From an uncultured Oscillospiraceae bacterium (GTDB lineage: Bacteria > Bacillota > Clostridia > Oscillospirales > Acutalibacteraceae), in contig UQZS01000062.1 of assembly GCA_900545625.1 (NCBI GenBank), positions 1 through 9,373 on the forward strand: DNA of 9,373 nucleotides. The letters run 5' to 3'. The translations under genes and the position numbers were made by a program. The stretch's first letter is position 1. Every line of letters starts with the position of its first letter. Of this stretch, positions 1-5,792 are shown piece after piece. The notes below the pieces were generated by a model. That model was not told the origin of the DNA and ran no database searches. It saw only the letters and a list, made by a program, of their open reading frames with translations.

Positions 1-174
1 ATGCTGCTCGGCTTTTTGTGTTTGGGCCTTTCGCCGCTGGAAGCGGCAGTGGCCGCCGCACATATCCATGGGCTTGCAGGCGATGCCGTTGCCGCACAAT
101 CGGCGATGTGCTCGGTCACGCCGTCGAAGATGCTTTGTGCACTGCCAAGTGTACTTTCCCGATTTGACCTTTAA
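1..174 (+). CDS. nnrD: ADP/ATP-dependent NAD(P)H-hydrate dehydratase, C-terminal end (partial)
   Basis: Frame 1 is open from the first base to TAA at 172-174 and encodes the last 57 residues of a protein that begins outside the window; the ATG at position 1 is probably internal. The peptide contains GLSPLEAAVAAAHIHGLAGD, then MCSVTPSKMLCALPSVLSRF. This matches the end of the ribokinase-like NnrD/YjeF C-terminal domain, which usually reads G-LSP-EAA---Y-HG-AGD followed by an S-D-----LP terminal helix. The family dehydrates damaged NAD(P)H hydrate back to NAD(P)H in the cytoplasm, as part of metabolite repair. The catalytic and nucleotide-binding parts lie upstream and cannot be checked. The stop codon overlaps the ribosome binding site of the next gene, so the two are probably one operon. 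The assignment rests on a short tail, so it is good but not certain. Confidence 0.72.
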   Translation: MLLGFLCLGLSPLEAAVAAAHIHGLAGDAVAAQSAMCSVTPSKMLCALPSVLSRFDL

Positions 175-188
175 GGGAGCGCGATGCC

Positions 189-710
189 ATGCGGCGGATT
201 CGGTGTATTTTGGCGGCGGTTTTGCTGCTGCTTTGCTGCGGATGTCAAAATGCAAGCCCCGAAACAGACGGTACGCCGCTGCCCGCCGCATTCACGGCAA
301 AAATCGCCGTCACGCACGGCGCGCTGGAGTTTGAAGCGGATCTTACCGTTTCGGCGGACGGTACGGCGCAAACGGCGCTGACTGCGCCTGAGGCGGTCGC
401 ATCGCTCTCGATCACACAAAATGCGGACGGCTGCCGTTTTTCGTTCTTGGGGCTGACGCTTGAAACCCCGCCCGCCTTTCTGCCCGACGCCTCGTTTGCC
501 AACCTTCTGTATGCGGCGGTGAACACGCTGCGCTCGGATACGGCAGATCGCACTGTCGCGGGCTACGGCGACCGCACCGTATACACCAGCAAGACCGAGG
601 CGGGGGACATTTTCTCCCTGTCCTGCACAGCGGACGGCATGCCGCAGACGCTCGCCATGGAAGGGCGGGACCTGCGCGTGGAATTTGTTTCGTTCACGGC
701 GCAAGCCTAA
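189..710 (+). CDS. Putative secreted lipoprotein, function unknown
   Basis: This 173-residue protein starts MRRIRC, followed by a hydrophobic run (ILAAVLLLLCCGC) and a lipobox-like site, most likely cleaved before Cys19 (C-C-G-C). Cys at -3 is unusual, but Gly at -1 is normal; Cys17 is an alternative lipidated residue. The mature part, about 155 residues, is polar and beta-rich, alternating T/S/A and acidic residues (FTAKIAVTHGALEFEADLTV and onwards). It resembles small LolA-like or beta-sandwich lipoproteins of Clostridia in texture only; I do not recognise the family. The start at 189 is preferred over ATG 184 because only this frame gives the signal peptide. A GGGAG site at 175-179 lies 9 nt upstream and overlaps the nnrD stop. 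It is probably co-transcribed with nnrD and ends at the hairpin at 726-763. Predicted location is the outer face of the cytoplasmic membrane. Confidence 0.82.
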   Translation: MRRIRCILAAVLLLLCCGCQNASPETDGTPLPAAFTAKIAVTHGALEFEADLTVSADGTAQTALTAPEAVASLSITQNADGCRFSFLGLTLETPPAFLPDASFANLLYAAVNTLRSDTADRTVAGYGDRTVYTSKTEAGDIFSLSCTADGMPQTLAMEGRDLRVEFVSFTAQA

Positions 711-725
711 AGACAAAACAAAAAC

Positions 726-763
726 AGCGGTCCCCTGCTTCTAACGAGCAGGAGACCGCTTTT
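726..763. terminator. Two-way intrinsic terminator between convergent operons
   Basis: A 14-nt arm at 726-739 (AGCGGTCCCCTGCT) pairs with 747-760 (AGCAGGAGACCGCT) with one C-A mismatch and a 7-nt loop. The + strand continues with T at 760-763. The minus strand continues into a T-rich tail (complement of the A-rich 713-725). It can therefore end both the nnrD-lipoprotein transcript and the rubrerythrin-rubredoxin transcript, whose stop codon is only 13 nt away. Confidence 0.85.
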
Positions 764-775
764 CGATTGCCGTTT

Positions 776-895
776 TCAGTCTTCTTCTTTTTCAAACTGG
801 TCGGCGCCTACGCCGCACAGCGGGCAGACGTAATCCTCGGGCAGCTCGTCGCCCTCATACACATAACCGCAAACGGTGCATACATATTTTGCCAT
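776..895 (-). CDS. Short rubredoxin (39 aa)
   Basis: The minus strand encodes [20 protein letters not shown], then [19 protein letters not shown] and TGA at 776-778. It is a one-iron electron carrier: C6-x2-C9 and C24-x2-C27 form the Fe(SCys)4 knuckles, each followed by Gly, and the DQFE tail is typical of rubredoxins. Classical rubredoxins have 52-54 residues and about 29 residues between the two CxxC pairs. Here there are 14, so the central loop is missing and the protein resembles the detached rubredoxin tail of a rubrerythrin. An AGGA site 8 nt upstream supports the ATG at 893-895. It starts 29 nt after the rubrerythrin stop, with no terminator between, so the two are probably one transcript and this protein a likely redox partner of rubrerythrin in cytoplasmic peroxide reduction. 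The pairing is inferred from context. Confidence 0.9.
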   Translation of the reverse strand: MAKYVCTVCGYVYEGDELPEDYVCPLCGVGADQFEKEED

Positions 896-924
896 AATTC
901 AATTCCTTTCAGACAATACAGAGA

Positions 925-1464
925 TCAATAGTTTTCCGCACGCAGGCAGAAATAAGACTGCGGATGCGCGCACACGGGGCAGACCTCGGGCGCTTTTTTG
1001 CCGATGACGATGTGGCCGCAGTTCATGCACTGCCAGACCATGTCGCCGTCGCGCGAAAATACGAGCCCGCCTTCGATATTGGCAAGCAGCTTTCTGTAGC
1101 GTTCCTCGTGCTCCTTTTCGATCGCGGCAACGCCGTCAAACAGCTCGGCAATGTGGTCAAAGCCTTCTTCGCGCGCCGTTTTGGCAAAGCCCGCATACAT
1201 GTCGGTCCATTCGTAATTTTCGCCCGCCGCCGCGTCCTTTAAGTTTTCGGGCGTGGAGGGCATACCGCCGTTGAGCAGCTTGAACCAGATCTTCGCGTGC
1301 TCTTTTTCGTTCTTCGCAGTTTCTTCAAACAGCGCGCCGATCTGCACATATCCGTCCTTTTTTGCCTTGGACGCATAATACAGATATTTCGTGTGCGCCT
1401 GCGATTCGCCCGCAAATGCCGCCAGCAGGTTCTTTTCGGTCTTGGAGCCTTTCAATTCAGCCAT
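925..1464 (-). CDS. rbr: Rubrerythrin (NADH peroxidase component)
   Basis: This 179-residue protein is the usual rubrerythrin length. The N-terminal ferritin-like four-helix domain (about 5-130) carries diiron ligand motifs: E20, E53-K-E-H56 and E116-K-E-H119, with further acidic residues in the NYEW and EEGFDH helices. The C-terminal rubredoxin domain (about 140-179) has C146-x2-C149 and C162-x2-C165. Rubrerythrins reduce hydrogen peroxide to water in the cytoplasm of anaerobes, using electrons passed from NAD(P)H through rubredoxin. I chose ATG 1464 ([10 protein letters not shown]) over the upstream in-frame GTG at 1473, because the AAAGGG site sits 8 nt before the ATG and the family normally starts near that point. 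It is first in a two-gene unit with the short rubredoxin downstream. The sigma-A promoter at 1522-1550, with palindromes beside it, suggests regulated expression. Confidence 0.96.
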   Translation of the reverse strand: MAELKGSKTEKNLLAAFAGESQAHTKYLYYASKAKKDGYVQIGALFEETAKNEKEHAKIWFKLLNGGMPSTPENLKDAAAGENYEWTDMYAGFAKTAREEGFDHIAELFDGVAAIEKEHEERYRKLLANIEGGLVFSRDGDMVWQCMNCGHIVIGKKAPEVCPVCAHPQSYFCLRAENY

Positions 1465-1499
1465 GCAAATCACCCTTTCCGTTTATTATTTTTTCCCAT

Positions 1500-1517
1500 T
1501 TGCAGCTTGCGCTGCAA
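1500..1517. promoter_or_regulatory. Perfect 7-bp palindrome at the rbr transcription start
   Basis: TTGCAGC (1500-1506) and GCTGCAA (1511-1517) are perfect inverted arms around a 4-nt spacer, TTGC. The site begins 4 nt downstream of the rbr -10 box (1522-1527) and covers the expected start of transcription near 1515. It could be a repressor operator or a 5'-end hairpin that stabilises the mRNA. It does not match the PerR box that I know (TTATAATnATTATAA). No T-run follows, so it is not a terminator. Confidence 0.6.
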
Positions 1518-1521
1518 GGTA

Positions 1522-1550
1522 ATTATAGGATATACAGGAAAATTTTTCAA
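1522..1550 (-). promoter_or_regulatory. Sigma-A promoter for rbr-rubredoxin
   Basis: On the minus strand, TTGAAA (1545-1550) and a perfect TATAAT (1522-1527) are separated by exactly 17 nt. Transcription should start near 1515, giving a leader of about 50 nt that ends in the AAAGGG ribosome binding site. Confidence 0.85.
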
Positions 1551-1565
1551 GCTTTCGCTGAAAAA
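1543..1565. repeat. Inverted repeat between two divergent -35 boxes
   Basis: TTTTTCAAGC (1543-1552) and GCTGAAAAA (1557-1565) form a 9-bp inverted repeat with one bulged A and a TTTC spacer. The left arm contains the rbr -35 box, and the right arm ends directly before the -35 box of the Pr6Pr gene. A protein bound here could act on both promoters. The A/T arms may partly reflect similarity to -35 sequences, so operator function is only an inference. Confidence 0.5.
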
Positions 1566-1566
1566 A

Positions 1567-1595
1567 TTGAATCTTACAAAGAAAAATGCTACAAT
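1567..1595 (+). promoter_or_regulatory. Sigma-A promoter for the Pr6Pr-family membrane protein gene
   Basis: TTGAAT (1567-1572), a 17-nt spacer and TACAAT (1590-1595) form a near-consensus promoter with an extended -10 (TGC directly before TACAAT). Transcription should start near 1602. Its -35 box lies 16 nt from that of the divergent rbr promoter. Confidence 0.8.
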
Positions 1596-1610
1596 GGAAC
1601 ACGAAAACTA

Positions 1611-1655
1611 AAAGGAGTTGCGGCGCACTGTACGGTGCCGCGTGTGCAAAGCATG
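1611..1655 (+). promoter_or_regulatory. Strong Shine-Dalgarno separated from the start by a GC-rich hairpin
   Basis: AAAGGAG (1611-1617) is the only good ribosome binding site before this gene, yet the first ATG in frame is at 1653, 35 nt away. Between them, GCGGC plus AC (1620-1628, with a 2-nt bulge) can pair with GTGCCGC (1635-1641) around the loop TGTACG. Folding would shorten the effective spacing to about 13 nt. GTG codons at 1635 and 1644 are the alternative starts if the hairpin does not form. Confidence 0.5.
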
Positions 1656-2315
1656 TATATCAAGAACAAACACATCAAACAGATTTACCGTTTGCTGTTC
1701 CTGCTTGTCTGTGAGGCAGGGCTGATTTTGGAATTCGTGGGCGTCGGATCCTTGGGCGGCGCAAAAATGCTGCTGTGCTATTACACGGTGTTAAGCAATC
1801 TCGTCTGCTTTTTGTACTTCGCCTTTCTCGTCATCGTGCAGCCCGCACGGGAAAACGCACTGATAAAAGGCGCCGTTACCATGTGCATCACGGTGACGGG
1901 ACTTGTATACCATTTCATGCTCACAGGCGTGATGGAAGCGAGCGTCGGCGCAGTTTCACAGACCTTACTCATCGGCAACACATTGGTGCACTATGTTGTC
2001 CCGATCGGCGTTGTGCTCGACTATTTCCTGTTTTTCCCAAAAGGCAACTATAAACCCCTGCACCCGTTGGCGTGGTTGGCGCTTCCCTTTGCGTATTTTG
2101 TATTCATCCTGATCCGCGCCGAGGTCAGCACCGCGACCTTTACGGGCTACGGCGGGCAAAGCCGTTTCCCGTATCCGTTTTTGGACGTAGATGCTTACGG
2201 CTGGAGCCGAGTGCTTTTGATGGTCTTTGCGATCACGGTCGTGTTCACAGCGCTCGGCTATCTTTCCTTTGTGCTTGACCGGCTGCTGGGCAGAACGCGC
2301 AAGGGCGCGCGGTGA
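1653..2315 (+). CDS. Pr6Pr-family (FAR-17a/AIG1-like) six-helix membrane protein
   Basis: This 220-residue integral membrane protein has six hydrophobic segments, roughly residues 11-30, 41-63, 72-92, 110-128, 139-155 and 186-207. Family-like motifs are YYTVLSNL (43-50), TGLVYHFMLTG (82-92), HYVVPIGVVLDYFLF (113-127) and YPYPFLDV (173-180), the pattern I associate with bacterial Pr6Pr proteins. These look related to the eukaryotic FAR-17a/AIG1/ADTRP group, some of which are lipid hydrolases using a Thr/His pair. Thr45 and His113 here sit at comparable places, but activity is unproven. The C-terminus is basic (RTRKGAR). I prefer ATG 1653 because the encoded protein begins as expected just before helix 1; GTG 1635 or 1644 would add a few residues. 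It is monocistronic, driven by the promoter at 1567-1595, and convergent with the GNAT gene 9 nt downstream, with no terminator between them. Confidence 0.82.
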   Translation: MYIKNKHIKQIYRLLFLLVCEAGLILEFVGVGSLGGAKMLLCYYTVLSNLVCFLYFAFLVIVQPARENALIKGAVTMCITVTGLVYHFMLTGVMEASVGAVSQTLLIGNTLVHYVVPIGVVLDYFLFFPKGNYKPLHPLAWLALPFAYFVFILIRAEVSTATFTGYGGQSRFPYPFLDVDAYGWSRVLLMVFAITVVFTALGYLSFVLDRLLGRTRKGAR

Positions 2316-2324
2316 TATCCCCTT

Positions 2325-2888
2325 TTACAGTTTACAGCCCATGCATAAGCCGCCGGGGAGCGTGCGCAGCACGGCAAATCCGTGTTTTTTATAAAAAGCG
2401 ACGGCGTGTGTATTGTCGGACGACACGCACAGAAACACACCGGGTACGCCGCTTTCGGCGAGCTTTTCTTTGAGCGCTTGCATAAGCTGTGACCCGATTC
2501 CCCTGCTTTGGATCTCAGGCAGCAGGTCGATGTGCAGGTGCGCAGGATATTCTTTTGCAAACGGGGCTTGCAGCTTAAACGAACCGCGTGCATTTAGGGC
2601 GCGGAACAGCCCGAGCTTCCTGATCTCTTTGAGCTCCCTTTCGGCAAATGCCGCGCGGTAGCGCGCAAGATCGGGCGCGCAAAGGATATACCCCCTGGCG
2701 CAGTCTGTTTCATCCGCTGCGACAAAGCAGAAATCCCGTTCGGTGCGCGTGTAGCAGCGGTTGTAAAGCAGCAGTGTATTCTCCTGCTCGCGTGTGTTCT
2801 TGCGCCGGGCAGGGGCAGCGGTCGCAAGGCAGATGTGCTCGACGGCAGGGATGTCCGTTTCACAAAGCGGACGGATACGGATCTGCAT
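2325..2888 (-). CDS. GNAT-family N-acetyltransferase
   Basis: This 187-residue cytoplasmic protein transfers an acetyl group from acetyl-CoA to an amine of unknown identity. The acetyl-CoA pyrophosphate-binding motif A is clear: HIDLLPEIQSRGIGSQLM (119-136), with Q127-x-x-G130-x-G132. Motif B follows as SSDNTHAVAFYKKHGF (156-171). The N-terminal half (MQIRIRPLCETDIPAVEHIC) is the usual first strand and helix. Residues 65-90 (ARGYILCAPDLARYRAAFAE) form a helical insertion that probably shapes the substrate pocket. ATG 2888 is chosen because an AAAGGAG site lies upstream; an extra 13 residues encoded before it have no ribosome binding site. The extended -10 promoter at 2916-2944 drives it. The stop is 9 nt from the stop of the convergent Pr6Pr gene, so the two transcripts should overlap. 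The substrate cannot be told from sequence. Confidence 0.92.
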   Translation of the reverse strand: MQIRIRPLCETDIPAVEHICLATAAPARRKNTREQENTLLLYNRCYTRTERDFCFVAADETDCARGYILCAPDLARYRAAFAERELKEIRKLGLFRALNARGSFKLQAPFAKEYPAHLHIDLLPEIQSRGIGSQLMQALKEKLAESGVPGVFLCVSSDNTHAVAFYKKHGFAVLRTLPGGLCMGCKL

Positions 2889-2915
2889 AAGCGCGCTCCT
2901 TTCTCCGTTTTTTGC

Positions 2916-2944
2916 ATTGTAGCACAAATGGCATCTGCCCGCAA
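2916..2944 (-). promoter_or_regulatory. Promoter for the GNAT gene
   Basis: On the minus strand, TTGCGG (2939-2944), a 17-nt spacer and TACAAT (2916-2921) are preceded by TGC, giving an extended -10 element. Transcription should start near 2909, about 20 nt before the start codon. On the opposite strand, I see no convincing -35/-10 pair before the glucosidase gene at 2993. Confidence 0.7.
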
Positions 2945-2992
2945 GGCGCGCCGCACAGGCGGTATGCTTACACTTTTTATAAAGGAGTCTTT

Positions 2993-4651
2993 ATGAAAAC
3001 AAGGTGGTACAAGGACGCGGTGGTCTATCAGATCTATCCGCGCAGCTTTATGGATTCCGACGGCGACGGCATCGGCGATCTGCCCGGCATCCTGCAAAAG
3101 GTCGATTACTTAAAAGAACTCGGCGTGGATGCCGTTTGGCTATCGCCCTGCTATAAGTCTCCAAATGACGATAACGGGTATGACATCAGCGATTACCGCG
3201 ACATCATGGATGAATTCGGCACCATGCAGGATTTTGAACGGATGCTTGAGGCGTTCCACAGCCGCGGCATCCGTGTGCTGATGGATCTGGTTGTCAACCA
3301 CACCTCGGATGAACACCCGTGGTTCCGGGAGAGCCGAAAGAATAAAGCGAACCCGTACCGCGACTACTATATTTGGCGCGACGGCACTGGTCCCGATAAA
3401 AAAGACCCGCCCAACCGCTGGCGCGCCTGTTTCGGCGGTTCGGCGTGGGAATACGACGAGACGACCGGACAGTTCTACCTGCACCTGTTCAGCAAAAAGC
3501 AGCCCGACCTGAATTGGGACAACCCGAAGGTGCGCGCCGAAGTGGCGGACATCTGCAACTTTTGGCTGCAAAAGGGTGTGGACGGCTTTCGCTGCGATGT
3601 GATCACCTATATTTCCAAGCCTGACGACCTATATCATGCCGCGCAAAAGGATGTCGTGGTCGGCCCGCACTGGAAAGCCTATATACACGAGCTGTCCGAG
3701 CGCGCCTTTGCCCGCTTTGATACCCTGATCGTCGGCGAGGCGGCGGGGATCGATTTTCGGCGTGCATGTGAGATCACGCGCGAAGACGCAGGGCTTTTGG
3801 ACATGCTGTTCCATTTTGAGCACACAGATGTGCGCACCATGTTCGCACGCGACCAAAGGTCCATGCCCCTTCGCCGCTTCAAGGAGGTCCTGTTCCGTTG
3901 GCAGACGCTGCCGAAAAACTGCTGGGGCGCACTGTACTATGAGAATCACGATCAGCCCCGCAGTATGCCGCGCTTTGCGCCTGCCGGCGAGCACCGTGCC
4001 GCTGCGGCAAAAAGCCTTGCGGTTTCGCTGCTGTTTCAAAAGGGTACGCCGTTTCTGTATCAAGGACAGGAGCTTGGCATGACCAACTGCGTGTTTTCAA
4101 AGGCGGATTACCGAGATATCCAATCGGTCAATCAGCTTGCCGACGCACGCCGTAAGCCCTTCGGCAGAATCGCCGAGCATTTTGCCGAACGGTATTTGCA
4201 GCGATACGCCCGCGATCATGCCCGCACGCCGATGCAGTGGAGCGACGCGCCGAACGCCGGCTTCACAAGCGGCACGCCGTGGATGAAGGTCAATGAAAAT
4301 TACAAGCAGATCAACGCAGCCGACCAGCAAAAAGATCCGCGCTCCGTTTTTCATTTTTATAAAACGGCAATTTCCCTGCGCAAGGCATATGCCGACATCG
4401 TGCGTGACGGAGAAGTCCTTCCGATCGGCAAAAAAGATAAGAATGTATTTGCGTTTGCGCGCAGGCTCGGCAAAGAGCAGCTGCTCGTCGTATGCAGCCT
4501 TTCCCCGAAAGCGGTGCGTTTTTCCGTCCCGGCGGAATTTATAAGGGGCAACGCACAGCTGCTGCTGTGCAATACCGATACACCGCCTGTGCTCGGTGAA
4601 GTTTTGCAGCTTGCCCCCTGCGCCTGTGCGGTGTGGCACACAGAGGCTTAA
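2993..4651 (+). CDS. GH13 alpha-glucosidase, oligo-1,6-glucosidase type
   Basis: This 552-residue enzyme has the standard length for the oligo-1,6-glucosidase/trehalose-6-phosphate hydrolase branch of GH13 and no signal peptide, so it acts on imported oligosaccharides. It begins WYKDAVVYQIYPRSF with a metal-loop motif DSDGDGIGD (21-29). The conserved regions are complete: DLVVNH (98-103), GFRCD with nucleophile D202, acid/base E249 in VGEAAG, and ENHD with D320. QPDLNWDNP and QGQELGMTN are typical of the branch. The residue after the nucleophile is Val203; in this family, Val there goes with alpha-1,6 cleavage, while Thr or Ala goes with alpha-1,4. That favours isomaltose-type substrates, although a trehalose-6-phosphate or mixed specificity is not excluded. 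An AAAGGAG site lies 5 nt before ATG 2993. No transporter or regulator sits beside it, so it seems to stand alone. Confidence 0.94.
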   Translation: MKTRWYKDAVVYQIYPRSFMDSDGDGIGDLPGILQKVDYLKELGVDAVWLSPCYKSPNDDNGYDISDYRDIMDEFGTMQDFERMLEAFHSRGIRVLMDLVVNHTSDEHPWFRESRKNKANPYRDYYIWRDGTGPDKKDPPNRWRACFGGSAWEYDETTGQFYLHLFSKKQPDLNWDNPKVRAEVADICNFWLQKGVDGFRCDVITYISKPDDLYHAAQKDVVVGPHWKAYIHELSERAFARFDTLIVGEAAGIDFRRACEITREDAGLLDMLFHFEHTDVRTMFARDQRSMPLRRFKEVLFRWQTLPKNCWGALYYENHDQPRSMPRFAPAGEHRAAAAKSLAVSLLFQKGTPFLYQGQELGMTNCVFSKADYRDIQSVNQLADARRKPFGRIAEHFAERYLQRYARDHARTPMQWSDAPNAGFTSGTPWMKVNENYKQINAADQQKDPRSVFHFYKTAISLRKAYADIVRDGEVLPIGKKDKNVFAFARRLGKEQLLVVCSLSPKAVRFSVPAEFIRGNAQLLLCNTDTPPVLGEVLQLAPCACAVWHTEA

Positions 4652-4672
4652 CTTATATCCGAATTTCGATAC

Positions 4673-4704
4673 AAAAGCCGCCTTCCGTTCGGAGGGCGGC
4701 TTTT
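4673..4704. terminator. Two-way terminator shared by the glucosidase gene and sigF
   Basis: AAAAGCCGCCTTCC (4673-4686) pairs with GGAGGGCGGCTTTT (4691-4704) over 14 bp, with one G-U pair and a GTTC loop. Each strand ends in TTTT, so it works in both directions. The last bases of the stem overlap the sigF stop codon (4703-4705). Confidence 0.92.
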
Positions 4705-5356
4705 ATCCGGTCAGACGTTTGCGCATTTCGAGCAGTATGCCGCGTTCGCGCCGGGAGACCTGCACTTGCGAAAGCCCCAGGGCTTCGGCGGTCTTGACCT
4801 GCGTCAACCCTTGAAAATAGCGTAATTCAATAAGCTTCCGATCCGCTTCGGGCAGCGTTTCGAGCACCTCGCGCAGCGCCAGCGCGTTTTGAATTTCATC
4901 CTCGCCCGATTCCACAGGGATATCCAGCTGGCGCTCGCCGTCCTCATCTGCCGCAGTCAAGGAAACGGTCGGCTGGGAAAGCCCCAAAAGCTCGGTCATC
5001 TCATATTCCGAAACGCCCATTTTTTCGGCAAGCTCACAAAGACGCGGCTCGCGCCCGAGCGATGCCGTCATCTCTTCCCGCACGTGCGCGGCGGTGCGGG
5101 CGCGTTCTTTTAAGGCGCGGCTGATCTTCACACTGCCGCCGTCACGGAACAGGCGTTTGATCTCGCCTAAGATCGCCGGGACGGCATAGGTCGAAAACGC
5201 AAAGCCCAATTCCGCACGAAAGCCGTCCGCCGCCTTGACAAGGCCCAGACAGCCCGCCGAAAACAGATCGTCATATTCGATGCCCTTCCCGCGGAAGCGG
5301 TTCGCGCAGGCATGCACGAGTCCTAAATTTTCGGCAATCAATCGGTCACGGTTCAA
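4703..5356 (-). CDS. sigF: Forespore-specific RNA polymerase sigma factor SigF
   Basis: This 217-residue sigma-70 factor directs early forespore transcription in sporulation. Region 2 spans about 5-75, with GIEYDDLFSAGCLGLVKA and the -10-reading segment FSTYAVPAILGEIKRLFRD (54-72). Region 3 spans about 76-150. Region 4 is at 165-215, with a helix-turn-helix around LTQVKTAEALGLSQVQVSRR. It follows spoIIAB, which identifies it as SigF rather than SigG. It is about 38 residues shorter than Bacillus subtilis SigF (255), mainly at the N-terminus. The only usable start I find is TTG at 5354-5356, with GAGAGG 7 nt upstream: there is no ATG or GTG in frame before an upstream stop. The start lies inside spoIIAB (11-nt overlap), so its translation is probably coupled. 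The stop lies within the terminator stem. Confidence 0.95.
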   Translation of the reverse strand: MNRDRLIAENLGLVHACANRFRGKGIEYDDLFSAGCLGLVKAADGFRAELGFAFSTYAVPAILGEIKRLFRDGGSVKISRALKERARTAAHVREEMTASLGREPRLCELAEKMGVSEYEMTELLGLSQPTVSLTAADEDGERQLDIPVESGEDEIQNALALREVLETLPEADRKLIELRYFQGLTQVKTAEALGLSQVQVSRRERGILLEMRKRLTG

Positions 5357-5792
5357 GGCTTGCCTCTCTGCCGCGCAGCAGCTTCACGAGCGTTACGGTC
5401 GTGCCCTTCCCCACGGCGGAGCGCACACGCACCTTGTCGCAGAAGCTCTCCATAACGGAAAAGCCCAGTCCCGAACGGTCGCCGCCGCGCGTCGTAAACA
5501 GCGGTTCGCGTGCCTTTTTCACGTCTGCGATGCCGCAGCCGCGGTCACGGATGCGGATCTCCATGCGGCCGCGTTCAAACAGGCGCACCTGTATGTAGAT
5601 TTTTCCGACCTCGTTCGGGTATGCGTGCACGATGCAGTTTGTCACCGCCTCGCTGACCGCCGTTTTGATGTCGTTGACCTCTTCGAGCGTCGGATCAAGC
5701 GCAGCGGCGAAGGCGGCGACCGCCACACGCGCATAGGCTTCGTTGACAGAACGGCTTTCGATCTGCAGCCGCATCTCATTGATGGGTCTCAT
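5346..5792 (-). CDS. spoIIAB: Anti-sigma-F factor and serine kinase SpoIIAB
   Basis: This 148-residue GHKL-type kinase matches the B. subtilis length (146). It holds SigF inactive before asymmetric division and phosphorylates SpoIIAA. The ATP-binding motifs are complete: N-box SEAVTN (47-52, E48 and N52), G1 box DRGCGI (83-88), the ATP-lid PLFTTRGGDRSGLGF (97-111), and GTT (130-132). The segment NEAYARVAVAAFAAALDPT (17-35) aligns closely with the B. subtilis protein, including R22, which corresponds to a residue used in SigF/SpoIIAA contacts. An AGGAG-type site 9 nt before the ATG at 5790-5792 supports this start. The frame overlaps the end of spoIIAA by 17 nt and the start of sigF by 11 nt, favouring fixed expression ratios. 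Confidence 0.97.
   Translation of the reverse strand: MRPINEMRLQIESRSVNEAYARVAVAAFAAALDPTLEEVNDIKTAVSEAVTNCIVHAYPNEVGKIYIQVRLFERGRMEIRIRDRGCGIADVKKAREPLFTTRGGDRSGLGFSVMESFCDKVRVRSAVGKGTTVTLVKLLRGREASLEP

Noticed and set aside
171..716. 181-codon minus-strand open frame over the lipoprotein gene
   Set aside because: It is antisense to a gene with signal peptide and ribosome binding site, has no such signals itself, and is Arg-rich shadow sequence.
1362..1652. N-terminal extension of the Pr6Pr frame upstream of 1653
   Set aside because: It runs through the start of rbr and through both promoters, so it cannot be translated from the predicted transcript; the true protein begins near the first membrane helix.
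2955..2980. Promoter for the glucosidase gene (TATGCT or TACACT as -10)
   Set aside because: Neither has a -35 at 16-18 nt or a TGn extension, and TACACT would place the RNA start inside the ribosome binding site.
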